Below are positions 8,885 to 16,733 of a DNA stretch of 64,000 bases, one piece after another. The stretch spans positions 1-64,000 of the forward strand of contig FLQS01000009.1 in NCBI GenBank assembly GCA_900078375.1, given 5' to 3'. Each line of letters opens with the position of its first letter. Within the stretch, counting starts at the first letter, position 1. Source of the stretch: an uncultured Mycobacterium sp. GTDB taxonomy: Bacteria > Actinomycetota > Actinomycetes > Mycobacteriales > Mycobacteriaceae. Position numbers and translations under genes: made by a program. The notes below the pieces were generated by a model that did not search any database, had not been told where the DNA came from, and saw nothing but the letters and a program-made list of their open reading frames with translations.

Positions 8885-9012
8885 GCCATTCGAAAACACA
8901 GCGCAACGGCAACCCCGACATCTCCAAGGTGTCCACGTCGTACCTCGACCTCCAGAACCTCACTCAGCACCCGGTGTGGACCCATCGGGACATCGCCGCC
9001 CTACTTGACTGA
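8872..9012 (+). pseudogene. C-terminal remnant ending VWTHRDIAALLD (copy 1)
   Basis: After an in-frame TAA at 8869-8871, 46 codons are open to TGA 9010-9012 and end in PVWTHRDIAALLD. The same C-terminus recurs 222 bp downstream. No start codon with an RBS is visible. Repetition of the peptide with synonymous base differences suggests these are coding relics. I do not recognise the family. Confidence 0.4.
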
Positions 9013-9195
9013 GTCATCCACAGTGGGCCAACCCTGTGGGCGCGCCTTGTAGACGAGGTCCCCTTGTGAGCTTGAACGCCGGGAAGAAAGCGAAGCGCCT
9101 CGTCGACACAACTTTGCCCGCCCGCACCAGACGCTTCCCCAGGACAACGACGGCCGGAAAACCACACCCGCGATGGCCCAGGTATCGAGAACCGA

Positions 9196-9234
9196 GTCTG
9201 GACGCACCGGGACATCGCCGCGTTGCTGGACTGA
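9196..9234 (+). pseudogene. C-terminal remnant ending VWTHRDIAALLD (copy 2)
   Basis: The codons for VWTHRDIAALLD and TGA recur here with several third-position differences from copy 1, so the two stretches diverged under protein-level constraint. Upstream of this the frame continues (GIENR...) but resembles nothing in copy 1. This is the second relic of an unrecognised gene. Confidence 0.4.
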
Positions 9235-9383
9235 ATCTAAATACTGGCCTGGTCGCGCAGGGCATAGAATCACCTTTCCGCAGCGTTGTATGGCTGGGAA
9301 TCTCCACTTGTCCCCCCGGGCATACGTCGCTATGCTCCGGTGTCAGTAGCTAGGGATGAAATAGTTCCCCGAGCGCTAATCCG

Positions 9384-9411
9384 AGAAGCCCACGTCTTGA
9401 CGTGGGCTTCT
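9384..9411. terminator. 13-bp perfect inverted repeat before the DUF3800 gene
   Basis: AGAAGCCCACGTC-TT-GACGTGGGCTTCT forms a perfect 13-bp stem 24 bp upstream of the GTG at 9436. A weak T-rich stretch follows (GTGGTTT). It could be a terminator insulating the gene, or an operator. The two-base spacer would favour a cruciform or operator reading. Confidence 0.5.
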
Positions 9412-9435
9412 GTGGTTTAGGTCATAATCCTTGAC

Positions 9436-10350
9436 GTGTTGCTCGCCTACATCGACGAAGTTGGCGAGACAGGCGCGTTCGTGTCCCGTGACCACAAAAG
9501 ATTCAACACCAGCCCCGCGTTCGGCTATGCGGGATTCATTGTGCCGGCCGTTACGGCCCGCAGGTTCGGACGAATCTTTACCGAGCGGAAGCGGGAGCTC
9601 TTCGCCAAGGAAATTGCCGAGGCCGAACATCCCGGGCGCTGGGAGCGCAAAGGCTCAGAGATTTTCAGGCCAAACACGCTGGAACGCTACGAGAACCAGA
9701 TCCGCGTGTTTAACGGGCTTGTTGCTCGCCTGCGCAGGGAGTGCGGCGGATGGTTGTTCTACTACGCCAATGAGAAGCCGTTAGGGACGCCCGCGCAGAC
9801 GCGCCTAGACACCAACGACCGCGAGACGCACGCCATGAGGGAGGCTCTCAACCGCATCGCGCGTCATACCGAGTCTCAGGACTCGAATGTCTTGGTGATG
9901 ATCGACCAGATCAACGAGAAAACCCGTGCCGAACGTCTGCCAAGGATGTACAGCCACATCCTTGGCCGGGCGGCGGATTTCCCCGAAATGAAGCGGATCA
10001 TCGAGCCGCCAATGCATGTCGACAGCCAGCTGAGTTCCAATATTCAATTCGCAGACTGGGTCGCCGCATGCGTCACCCGAGCCATCGAATACCAGCTCAT
10101 CAGAGACTCGCCTTACCGATGGGTGGCGACATGCAAGGAACTGAACGCCGTCCGAGGTGCGTTCACCAACGAGTCAAAAGTTCATCTCTGGAGTCGGTCA
10201 CTAGCTGACTTGAACCATGCCGAGATCTTCAGAGGTGAGCGCCCCCTGTATCCCAGAGCTGACGGCCATCTAATCGGGGACCGCAATCCCGAATACTTCC
10301 GTCGAGTAAAGGCCGCAGCAGAACGTGCGTCTGCCAGGGGGCGCAACTGA
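9436..10350 (+). CDS. DUF3800 domain protein
   Basis: The 304-residue protein has the hallmarks of DUF3800, a family with an RNase H-like fold: an N-terminal AYIDEVGETG strand (residues 4-13), MIDQINEK (155-162) and SSNIQFADWVAACVTRAI (200-217). Acidic residues Asp7, Asp157 and Asp207 are candidate metal ligands. The start is GTG 9436 (GTG TTG CTC GCC), since no in-frame ATG precedes the family's conserved first strand. DUF3800 genes are frequent in mobile elements and defence islands, so this is the best candidate for the island's cargo function. The biochemical role is unproven. Confidence 0.8.
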   Translation: MLLAYIDEVGETGAFVSRDHKRFNTSPAFGYAGFIVPAVTARRFGRIFTERKRELFAKEIAEAEHPGRWERKGSEIFRPNTLERYENQIRVFNGLVARLRRECGGWLFYYANEKPLGTPAQTRLDTNDRETHAMREALNRIARHTESQDSNVLVMIDQINEKTRAERLPRMYSHILGRAADFPEMKRIIEPPMHVDSQLSSNIQFADWVAACVTRAIEYQLIRDSPYRWVATCKELNAVRGAFTNESKVHLWSRSLADLNHAEIFRGERPLYPRADGHLIGDRNPEYFRRVKAAAERASARGRN

Positions 10351-10433
10351 GTCGCATGACTCAGTCCAAACCGCCGCATACGCCGCCACGATCTCGGCGT
10401 CTAGCGCTGGGACTTCAGCTGCTCAAGTGAGCC

Positions 10434-10473
10434 AGCTCGCCCGGCTAGTTACTCCGCCGTAAACACTTCGTCC
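10434..10473. repeat. 40-bp imperfect direct repeat, copy 1
   Basis: GCTCGCCC-GCTAGTTACT..GCC.TAAA......GTCC is shared with 11421-11460 at roughly 80% identity over 40 bp. Both copies lie in non-coding DNA of the island, each about 20-90 bp before a short gene or gene relic. They may be regulatory or part of an ancestral duplication. Confidence 0.5.
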
Positions 10474-10491
10474 TAGCCGTGCCGCCCTGGG

Positions 10492-10742
10492 GTGGAACCT
10501 CTACCTGACCGGTCAAGAAGCGTCCAAGGGAACTCGAACTCGCTGGCCGCCGCCATCGTTGGTGAGGCCACGAGCGACGAGACGCCAGCCCAAAGAACCG
10601 ACCCAACGGTAAAAGATCCCGCAGCCGTCACCCTGGGCCGCAAACGCAGCTTGAAGCGAGGGGCTGTACGGGCCGCAAAGCTCACCCCGAACGGCAATCA
10701 GAGATCGCCAAAAAGGGCGCTGCTGCGCGATGGCGCGCTTAA
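10492..10742 (+). pseudogene. frameshifted small basic protein
   Basis: From GTG 10492 the frame reads ...AAVTLGRKRSLKRGAVRAAK then LTP. A shift of one frame then gives RQSEIAKKGAAARWRA and TAA at 10740-10742. Joined, this is the common actinobacterial C-terminal module LGRKGGLKGGKARAAKLTPE followed by RSEIAKKAAAARW, found on small basic, probably nucleic-acid-binding proteins. The break at about 10691 is a single-frame shift. The upstream part is unrecognised. Confidence 0.55.
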
Positions 10743-10815
10743 TCTAGCCACGCCGAAACGGTCTACCTGCGGATACGTCGTATGTCGTACAATTAGTGAG
10801 GCTCCAAGAAAAAGG

Positions 10816-10857
10816 GGCCGGTGACGCCCCGCCCGCCAAGACGTAACGCCACCGGCC
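10816..10857. terminator. inverted repeat GGCCGGTG / CACCGGCC
   Basis: An 8-bp GC-rich perfect inverted repeat (10816-10823/10850-10857) with a 26-base spacer lies between the frameshifted gene and the convergent 10949-11350 gene. It is a possible bidirectional terminator. There is no clear T-tract. Confidence 0.35.
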
Positions 10858-10948
10858 AGCGCCGGTCGGATGCTGCAGGTCACCCTTCCGACTTCCATAG
10901 GGATGCTGGCTGGCTTTGGACACCCCGCTTCTCCCTACAGCAAATCTC

Positions 10949-11350
10949 CTATTCGTCGTAAGCCAGGGCGAACAGCCCCCGGCCTGTCTTGACGAGCCTG
11001 CCTGAGCTAGCTCCGTAGTAGATCGCGTTCCGCACGCTCTCAGGGTTGGTTATCTCAACCCCATCATCTTCCAGCCGTGCAATGACAGTGTTGGCGTCGA
11101 GCACGGAATCCGGATCGTTGACGAAGACCTGAACAACCAGATCGGTCAAGGATGCCTTTGTTGAAATCTCCCGAGACTGTTCAACAGGTTCCCGTGCTGG
11201 CGCATGGGCTGCAGCGTATTTCAGGAGGGGATCAATGTTCTGCCGCATACCTTTAAGTTCGGCAAGGCGGCGCTCAGCTTCAAGAATGTCTTGATCGAGC
11301 TGAGCAGCCAGTCCCGGTAGATCAACTCCGGAGGCCGATGCGGTGGTCAT
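10949..11350 (-). CDS. coiled-coil / winged-helix-like protein
   Basis: The 133-residue protein begins with a coiled coil (about 12-45, LAAQLDQDILEAERRLAELK). After a linker, a C-terminal domain resembles a winged helix: LTDLVVQVFVNDPDSVLDAN, VIARLEDDGVE, SVRNAIYYGASSGRLVKTGRG. Such architecture fits a small DNA-binding regulator or adaptor. I chose ATG 11350 (MTTASASG); an ATG 15 bp further upstream is also in frame. It is transcribed against the neighbouring genes. The function is unknown. Confidence 0.65.
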   Translation of the reverse strand: MTTASASGVDLPGLAAQLDQDILEAERRLAELKGMRQNIDPLLKYAAAHAPAREPVEQSREISTKASLTDLVVQVFVNDPDSVLDANTVIARLEDDGVEITNPESVRNAIYYGASSGRLVKTGRGLFALAYDE

Positions 11351-11420
11351 GGACCCAGAATACACGAGATTCTTGAAATCCCCGAGGCAGTCAAGATTGG
11401 GTGTGTTGAATCTTGAAAAC

Positions 11421-11460
11421 GGCTCGCCCAGCTAGTTACTTTGCCATAAATATTTGGTCC
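11421..11460. repeat. 40-bp imperfect direct repeat, copy 2
   Basis: This is the second copy of the repeat at 10434-10473, about 90 bp upstream of the small membrane protein gene. Differences are mainly transitions, consistent with an old duplication. Confidence 0.5.
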
Positions 11461-11549
11461 AAGTAGTCCTGCTCAGGCACCTAGCGGGCCGTTCGGGACT
11501 TACCCTCTAGCTACTAACCAGCCAGACCCGGGAGAAGGGAGAAAGTGTT

Positions 11550-11741
11550 ATGCGCGGTCCGATGATGCCGATTTTGGTGACAACGTCCCTGCTAACAGCC
11601 GTATCTCTAGTGACCGGAGCGTGGGTGCTGATCCAATTTCTGCTGGTGGTCTTAGCGGTCGCCCTGACTAATCAGGCAATGACCAACAGGGAGAGGTTGA
11701 CGGCCGATCTTCAGCGACTCTTGGACCTCCGGCAGGCCTGA
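11550..11741 (+). CDS. small membrane protein
   Basis: The 63-residue protein has a long hydrophobic stretch at about 7-40 (MPILVTTSLLTAVSLV, WVLIQFLLVVLAVAL), enough for one or two membrane passes, and an amphipathic charged tail (NRERLTADLQRLLDLRQA). ATG 11550 follows a strong RBS (GGGAGAAAG). Small membrane proteins next to a repressor in mobile elements often act in exclusion or toxicity, but nothing in the sequence proves that here. Confidence 0.65.
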   Translation: MRGPMMPILVTTSLLTAVSLVTGAWVLIQFLLVVLAVALTNQAMTNRERLTADLQRLLDLRQA

Positions 11742-11754
11742 CTAGCCATATTTC

Positions 11755-11986
11755 GGAACGCGGAGACCTAAACAGTCCCGAACAACCTGATTGCAGCGGC
11801 AAGAGAAAGTGGCAGATCCGCAACAAAAAATCGGGCGCGGCCTTGATCGGTTGCATGTCGTCCGGTATCAAAAGCTTTCTGCCACTTGTCACCTGATCGT
11901 GCAGCAGGCCCGTGGTCACCCACATGTGGCACGCTTGGCAGATCGTAGACGTGCTCAAGGTCCTCTGGCCGCGCGAGAATAGAACC
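11755..11986 (+). pseudogene. decayed second copy of the repressor module
   Basis: 11755-11803 (GGAACGCGGAGACCT...AACAACCTGAT.GCAGCGGC) matches 12394-12442 of the repressor gene with one inserted base and a few substitutions, corresponding to ERGDL...NNLIAAA. 11941-11986 likewise matches 12658-12703 downstream of the repressor (CGTAGA..TG.TCAAG..C.CTGGCCGC.CGAGA.TAGAACC). The two blocks are in the same order in both copies, so a whole module was duplicated and this copy decayed. Confidence 0.65.
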
Positions 11987-12186
11987 TCCATATCAAAACC
12001 AAAGGCGTCCGCAATCGTGGCACCAACCGCGTCTACGCCTTTGTCGATGTCCCATTCAACTCGTTCGTAACATGCGTCACAGATTTAACACTGGCGACGG
12101 TGCGCCGCATGTATGGAATATCAGACATATTATCCGACAGCCGTATGCTTCGTCGATAACTGCTTCCCAGCAAGGTTAAATTCTGG

Positions 12187-12223
12187 CTTTACTGTCTGAA
12201 ATCAGAACTGTACTATTGGTTTC
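12187..12223 (+). promoter_or_regulatory. promoter and operator of the repressor gene
   Basis: A -10-like TACTAT (12211-12216) follows TTTACT (about 12188-12193). Between them lies the palindrome TCTGA-AA-TCAGA at 12195-12206. A repressor site overlapping its own promoter would give autoregulation. The -10 position excludes translation starts upstream of about 12220. Confidence 0.45.
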
Positions 12224-12266
12224 CAGGACGCACATCCCGGGTCGCATAGGACGAGTCGAGGAAGCA

Positions 12267-12524
12267 ATGAACAATGACGGTGAGCACCAGCGGGACCTGG
12301 AAGTGCTGTTGAGTTACCTGCTCAATAGGCGACTTAAGTCATCCGAAGTCATTGGCGCGCTGGGACTTTCGCGCAGCGCGTTCTATGACCAGAAGGAACG
12401 CGGAGACCTGACCCGTCCGAACAACCTGATCGCAGCGGCGAAATATTACGGGATTAACCCGCTTCATCTGCTAGTGCACTACGGGCACGTGACACCGGCC
12501 GACGTAAAAGGTTTTGGCTCGTAA
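12267..12524 (+). CDS. phage-type helix-turn-helix repressor
   Basis: The 85-residue protein is a compact HTH protein: LLSYLLNRRLKSSEVIGALG then LSRSAFYDQKERGDL forms the DNA-binding motif. It is followed by RPNNLIAAAKYYGINPLHLL, similar to mycobacteriophage and prophage immunity repressors. ATG 12267 has GAGGAAG five bases upstream; an earlier in-frame TTG at 12216 falls inside the promoter. A decayed copy lies 0.5 kb upstream. It probably controls the island's own genes and possibly immunity to related phages. Confidence 0.75.
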   Translation: MNNDGEHQRDLEVLLSYLLNRRLKSSEVIGALGLSRSAFYDQKERGDLTRPNNLIAAAKYYGINPLHLLVHYGHVTPADVKGFGS

Positions 12525-12715
12525 ACTTCGGCTACGCGCACATGTGGGTGAACACGTTGGGGCTACTAGGGCATGTCTACTTGATGTGGTAGGCGATGAG
12601 CCAAGGGCCACAGACCGTCGCCGCCGGGCCACCCGCGAGGATCGCGTCTCGGCGCAATCGTAGATTTGGTCAAGTCGCTCTGGCCGCTCGAGATTAGAAC
12701 CCTCACCTCCAATCT

Positions 12716-12787
12716 ATTAAGCCATCTTTCCCTCGCCGCATTAAGCCATTATTAAGCCATCACCGCGCTACATCACGCTACATCACG
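12716..12787. repeat. ATTAAGCCAT and GCTACATCAC direct repeats
   Basis: ATTAAGCCAT occurs at 12716-12725, 12740-12749 and 12751-12760, and GCTACATCAC at 12767-12776 and 12777-12786, ending 70 bp before the right attachment core. The word ATTAAGCCA also lies inside the left-end hairpin (8867-8875). Such clustered repeats on both sides of a core are typical integrase/excisionase arm sites. Confidence 0.6.
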
Positions 12788-12856
12788 CCACTTTGAAGAA
12801 ATCGAAACGCCCTGGTGGACAAGAATTTCCGCAGGCCACAGAGAAGTGCCTCATAC

Positions 12857-12902
12857 GACTCTTAATCAGCGGGTCCGGGGTTCGAAACCCTGACGGCGCA
12901 CA
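12857..12902 (+). repeat. right attachment site of the tRNA-Lys island
   Basis: Second exact copy of the 46-bp tRNA-Lys 3' half. It has no preceding 5' tRNA half and is followed six bases later by the tRNA terminator. It marks the original host side of the junction. Confidence 0.9.
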
Positions 12903-12907
12903 GCAGA

Positions 12908-12935
12908 AGAGCCCCGGTTCATCCCGGGGCTCTTT
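12908..12935 (+). terminator. rho-independent terminator of tRNA-Lys
   Basis: AGAGCCCCGG-TTCATC-CCGGGGCTCT is a perfect 10-bp stem followed by TT. It has been separated from its tRNA by the 4.1-kb island. Confidence 0.8.
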
Positions 12936-13090
12936 GCCGTTTCCGGGCCGCTTCCAGACCCCTGATCGTCTGATCAGCGAAGCCCCGCGCCGCCAGATCC
13001 ACCGCGCAACTTCGCGATTGGATGGGTCAGCTAACCCTCAGCACGCTAAGGTCCCACCAATACATCCATGTCGGACAGCCGGGGGGCTTG

Positions 13091-14665
13091 ATGAAGCGTC
13101 GGACTTTAGCTGCGGCATTGACCGCGGCCCTGGTCTGCACGGCCACCGGCAGCTACGCCGTCGCGCCGCCGGCCACGCCGCGCGGCCACGCGGTCTCCAT
13201 CCCCGTGATGCTCGCCGGCGCGATCGACGAGGCGCCGACCACGCTCGGCGTCGCGGACTCGACGCTCTACACCCTGTCCGAAGCCGATATCGACGTCACC
13301 CTCGACCACCTGAAAGATATGGGCGTCAACGACATTCGCATCGCGGTTCCGTGGGTGTACGTGCAGCCGCAGGACAACGAGAACTACGACTGGTCCAAGA
13401 TGGACTACGTCGTCCATGCGGCCAGCGAGCGCGGCATCAACATCGTCGGGGTCATCAGCGGCACCCCGACCTGGGCGGGCTTTCCGCTCAACGGACATTC
13501 CGATCCCGCCGACTACGCCCGGTTCGCCGGCGCGGTGGCCTCTCGCTACAACGACACCAGCACCATCGGCGCGATCGACGACTACGAAATCTGGAACGAG
13601 CCCAACGGGGCACTGTTCTACAACCCGGTGAGCGCGGCGTCGTACACAAAGATGTTGCAGGCCGCCTATCCGGCCATCAAAGCGAACAACCCCAACGCCG
13701 TGGTGATCGCGGGCGTGCTGGGGGCGGTCAAGACGATCTCCGGGCTGTCGGTGGCACCGCAGAGCTTCCTCGCGCAGATGTACGGCGCCGGCGCCGAAGG
13801 TTACTTCGACGCCCTGTCCTATCACCCCTACCACTACACGCTGCCCTTCTCGTTGGGGACGGGTGTCGCCAACTCCCCGTTGGAGCAGGTGAAGGCAATG
13901 CGGGCGCTGATGGACGCCAACGGCGACGCCGACCTCAAGATCTGGGCCACCGAATACGGTCTGCCGACCAATTACCCGATTACGCAAGGACAGCAAGCCG
14001 CCTTCATCCACGACTTCGTCGTGTCCTGGCAGAACGTCGAGGGCGCCGGGCCGATGTTCATCTACACCACGCGGGACTCTTACACCGGCGGCTTCGACGA
14101 CGAACAGAACTTCGGGCTGTTCAAGACGAACTGGACGCCCAAGGAAGCGGTCGCGACCGTCGAGGAGCTGATTCAGCAGCTCGCATCCGGGACCCTGCAA
14201 CCGTTCGACGTCACCCCCTATGCCAACAAGGTCGATTTTTTCGGTGCGGCGTTGATCATTATCCGGCAGTTCATCAACTTGGTGGCGATCGTGCCCCGCG
14301 CGATCTTCCAGCTCGCGAATTCCGCGGTCACCGCGATCGCGCATGCCATCGGCTCGGCGCTGGGGATCGTTCGGCCGGCCGCTGCGTCAGCCGTCGCCTC
14401 GGAGAAGCCCGCTGACGCCAAGGCTGACGAGACCCCGTCGACAGCGAAAGCTGTTGCCGCACAACCAGACCGCCAAACTGTGGCCCGCGCGGCGCCGAGG
14501 CCGAAACTGTCGGTGCCGCGCATCACGCCAGGCGTCGAGTCCACTTCCGCCGCCGCCACATTCGAGCGGACCAAGACCGTAAGGGCGGGCGTCTCGGCGT
14601 CGACGCCCACAAAGTCGAAGGCTGGTAGCACCGGCGGGCCGGCGCCACGCCCGTCGACCAACTAG
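13091..14665 (+). CDS. secreted clan-A glycoside hydrolase
   Basis: The 524-residue protein has a signal peptide (KRRTLAAALTAALVCTATGSYA) and a TIM-barrel glycosidase domain at about 45-370. EIWNEPNG places the acid/base at Glu170, and IWATEYG places the nucleophile at Glu288, a clan GH-A arrangement (GH5/GH39-like). The substrate is not deducible. A hydrophobic helix (about 375-450) and a Pro/Ala/Lys-rich disordered tail follow, suggesting envelope retention. ATG 13091 has a G-rich RBS. The next gene also encodes an exported sugar-related protein. Confidence 0.8.
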   Translation: MKRRTLAAALTAALVCTATGSYAVAPPATPRGHAVSIPVMLAGAIDEAPTTLGVADSTLYTLSEADIDVTLDHLKDMGVNDIRIAVPWVYVQPQDNENYDWSKMDYVVHAASERGINIVGVISGTPTWAGFPLNGHSDPADYARFAGAVASRYNDTSTIGAIDDYEIWNEPNGALFYNPVSAASYTKMLQAAYPAIKANNPNAVVIAGVLGAVKTISGLSVAPQSFLAQMYGAGAEGYFDALSYHPYHYTLPFSLGTGVANSPLEQVKAMRALMDANGDADLKIWATEYGLPTNYPITQGQQAAFIHDFVVSWQNVEGAGPMFIYTTRDSYTGGFDDEQNFGLFKTNWTPKEAVATVEELIQQLASGTLQPFDVTPYANKVDFFGAALIIIRQFINLVAIVPRAIFQLANSAVTAIAHAIGSALGIVRPAAASAVASEKPADAKADETPSTAKAVAAQPDRQTVARAAPRPKLSVPRITPGVESTSAAATFERTKTVRAGVSASTPTKSKAGSTGGPAPRPSTN

Positions 14666-14761
14666 GCCTCAGAGGAACTTCACAGAAAACCCACGCGCCA
14701 CCCTGCCGGCGTGACAGACTCCGCACAGGCGTCAGTTAGCCGATCACCCCGGGGGGCACCC

Positions 14762-16333
14762 ATGGTGCACGCCAAATATGTTGCGCGCATTGGCATCATC
14801 ACCACCGCGCTGATCTTCGGGTGGGCCCTGTTGAGTTCACCCGGGATAGCGATCGCCGACACCACGTCAAACTCCGGAGCGACGGGATCACACGCTCCCC
14901 GCACCGGCAAGGCCGCGCCGAAGCCGGCCACTGCGCGCAAGGCGCCCGCTACCGTCGCCCGTAGCGCCCGGCCGCAGGCCGGCCCGGCACGGCCACTCAC
15001 CTCAGCCAGGTCGACGACAGCAAACGCCGCACCGACACTGAATTCGATCGTCTCCACCGTGACCGCCTGCGCATGCAACCTCGTCAAGACGGTCGCCACC
15101 TATGCCGCCCTCTTCGCCCAAGAACTCCGCCCTCCGGCCCTCCCGCAGCCGGCACCCGACCCGTTCGGGGCGTGGGTGGCGCTGGCCTGGGTGCGCAAAC
15201 AAGCCGACGACGCCATCGAACAGATCGCCGCGCTACCCGTGGTCAAGCAAGTGCGGCAGGCGATCTCGCACGTCGCCGAGCAGGCCTACGACGCGATCAT
15301 GGCGTGCGGTACGGCCCCGCCCAGCGAGCCGCCCCCATTCGACCGCACCCCCATCGCGACGGGCCTGTCCAGTCCCACGGATTTCGTCGTCCTGCCCGAC
15401 GGCCGGATTCTCATCACACAGAAGGCCGGCGCGATCCGGGTCTATGAGAACGGTGCACTGAACCCCGACCCGCTTCTGGTCCTGCCGACACGCACCGAAG
15501 GCGAACGCGGGTTACTCGGTATCGAGTTGGATCCGCACTTCTCCGACAACGGCTACGTCTACGTCGCCTACACCACGACCGATGCCCACTACCAACTGTC
15601 CCGCCTCACCGTCACCGCTGAGGGCATCGACCCCAACTCCGAGTTCTCGCTCTTCCGCTCACCCGACACGGAGGCCACCAACCATCAGGGTGGCGACCTC
15701 CAATTCGGGCCAGACGGCATGCTCTACTGGGGCATCGGCGACAACACCGTCGGCGCCAACGCCCAGGACCTGTCGAATATCCACGGCAAGATCCTGCGCC
15801 TGAATCCAACGGATGGATCTGCACCGCAAGATAATCCGTTCGCGAACGTTACCAACGCGGAGCCGCGGATCTGGGCGTACGGGCTGCGCAATCCGTTCCG
15901 GCTGGCCTTCGATTCCAACGACCGTCTGCTGGCCGGCGATGTCGGCAACAACGCCGTCGAAGAACTGGACCTCATCACCAAAGGCGGCAATTACGGGTGG
16001 CCCGGCGCCGAAGGTGTGTGCGCCAGTTGCACGTCCATCAACCCGATATACACCTACGACCACTCTGCCGGGAGCGCGGCGATCACCTCCGTGCTGTTCT
16101 ACACCGGCGACGCGTTCGGTCCCAGCTACCACAACACGGTGTTCATCGCCGACTACATCCGGGGCTGGATCAAGGTCGTGAGCTTCAATTCCACCTACTC
16201 GACGGTCCTGGGCGTGGTGACTTTCGACGGAACCGCCGGGAGCACCGTCAAGTTAGCGCAGGGCCCCAACGGCTCCATCTATCAGTTGACGATCTTCCCC
16301 GGTGAGCTGTCTGTTTTGACCCCTGCGGTCTAG
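14762..16333 (+). CDS. exported glucose/sorbosone dehydrogenase-like protein
   Basis: The 523-residue protein has an N-terminal hydrophobic export segment (RIGIITTALIFGWALLSSPG), an Ala/Pro-rich linker and a six-bladed beta-propeller of the GSDH (PQQ-dependent sugar dehydrogenase) family at about 200-520. Propeller motifs include SSPTDFVVLPDGRILITQKA, GERGLLGIELDPHF, NHQGGDLQFGPDGMLYWGIG and RIWAYGLRNPFRLAFD. Whether it binds PQQ cannot be judged. ATG 14762 follows a G-rich RBS; an in-frame GTG at 14711 is the alternative. It may work with the upstream glycosidase. Confidence 0.85.
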   Translation: MVHAKYVARIGIITTALIFGWALLSSPGIAIADTTSNSGATGSHAPRTGKAAPKPATARKAPATVARSARPQAGPARPLTSARSTTANAAPTLNSIVSTVTACACNLVKTVATYAALFAQELRPPALPQPAPDPFGAWVALAWVRKQADDAIEQIAALPVVKQVRQAISHVAEQAYDAIMACGTAPPSEPPPFDRTPIATGLSSPTDFVVLPDGRILITQKAGAIRVYENGALNPDPLLVLPTRTEGERGLLGIELDPHFSDNGYVYVAYTTTDAHYQLSRLTVTAEGIDPNSEFSLFRSPDTEATNHQGGDLQFGPDGMLYWGIGDNTVGANAQDLSNIHGKILRLNPTDGSAPQDNPFANVTNAEPRIWAYGLRNPFRLAFDSNDRLLAGDVGNNAVEELDLITKGGNYGWPGAEGVCASCTSINPIYTYDHSAGSAAITSVLFYTGDAFGPSYHNTVFIADYIRGWIKVVSFNSTYSTVLGVVTFDGTAGSTVKLAQGPNGSIYQLTIFPGELSVLTPAV

Positions 16334-16345
16334 GACCCTCCTCGG

Positions 16346-16612
16346 TCACTTGGGGTGCGGGACGAGTGTCCGAGACGCGACACGCACATCGACGCTGAAG
16401 TACTGGATGTCGGGTGCCTCGGCGACGATGATCTCCTTGACCTTCGCGAACACCTTGTCCAGCGCCTCCAGCGGGTCGGTGTCCCCCGGCACGATCGACA
16501 CACCGACGTCGAACCAGTGGCCACCGTATCGAGTGATCCCGTGCGCAAAGCCGGGCAGCTCGGTGTGCTCTTCTGGATCCCACGAAACGACTTCGACTGC
16601 CTTATCACTCAT
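16346..16612 (-). CDS. small conserved hypothetical protein
   Basis: The 88-residue protein (MSDKAVEVVSWDPEEHTELP) contains GITRYGGHWFDVGVSIVPGD, an amphipathic helix LEALDKVFAKVKEIIV and a final beta segment YFSVDVRVASRTLV. It looks like a single small alpha/beta domain. I do not recognise the family. An in-frame ATG at 16621 adds three residues. It is convergent with the dehydrogenase gene, with only 12 bp between stops. Confidence 0.6.
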   Translation of the reverse strand: MSDKAVEVVSWDPEEHTELPGFAHGITRYGGHWFDVGVSIVPGDTDPLEALDKVFAKVKEIIVAEAPDIQYFSVDVRVASRTLVPHPK

Positions 16613-16733
16613 GGGCTTCATCTTCTTGACGTCGCATCATCGCGGTAAGGGCCTTTCGGCCCCGAACTCGCGCAAGAGGTCTCCGGATGTGAGCGCCGGG
16701 ATACGCTGCCATCATCGAACGAAGGAGCCTGCG

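Noticed and set aside
8872..9012. relic of the island's missing integrase
   Set aside because: No tyrosine recombinase motif (R, HxxR, Y) is present, and the ending is unlike integrase C-termini.
12857..12929. a second tRNA-Lys gene
   Set aside because: Only the 3' half is present; the 5' acceptor and D-arm are missing, so it is an attachment repeat.
12793..14415. 540-codon plus-strand frame over the glycosidase gene
   Set aside because: It is out of frame with the WNEPNG/ATEYG-containing glycosidase, starts inside the island and crosses the attachment repeat.
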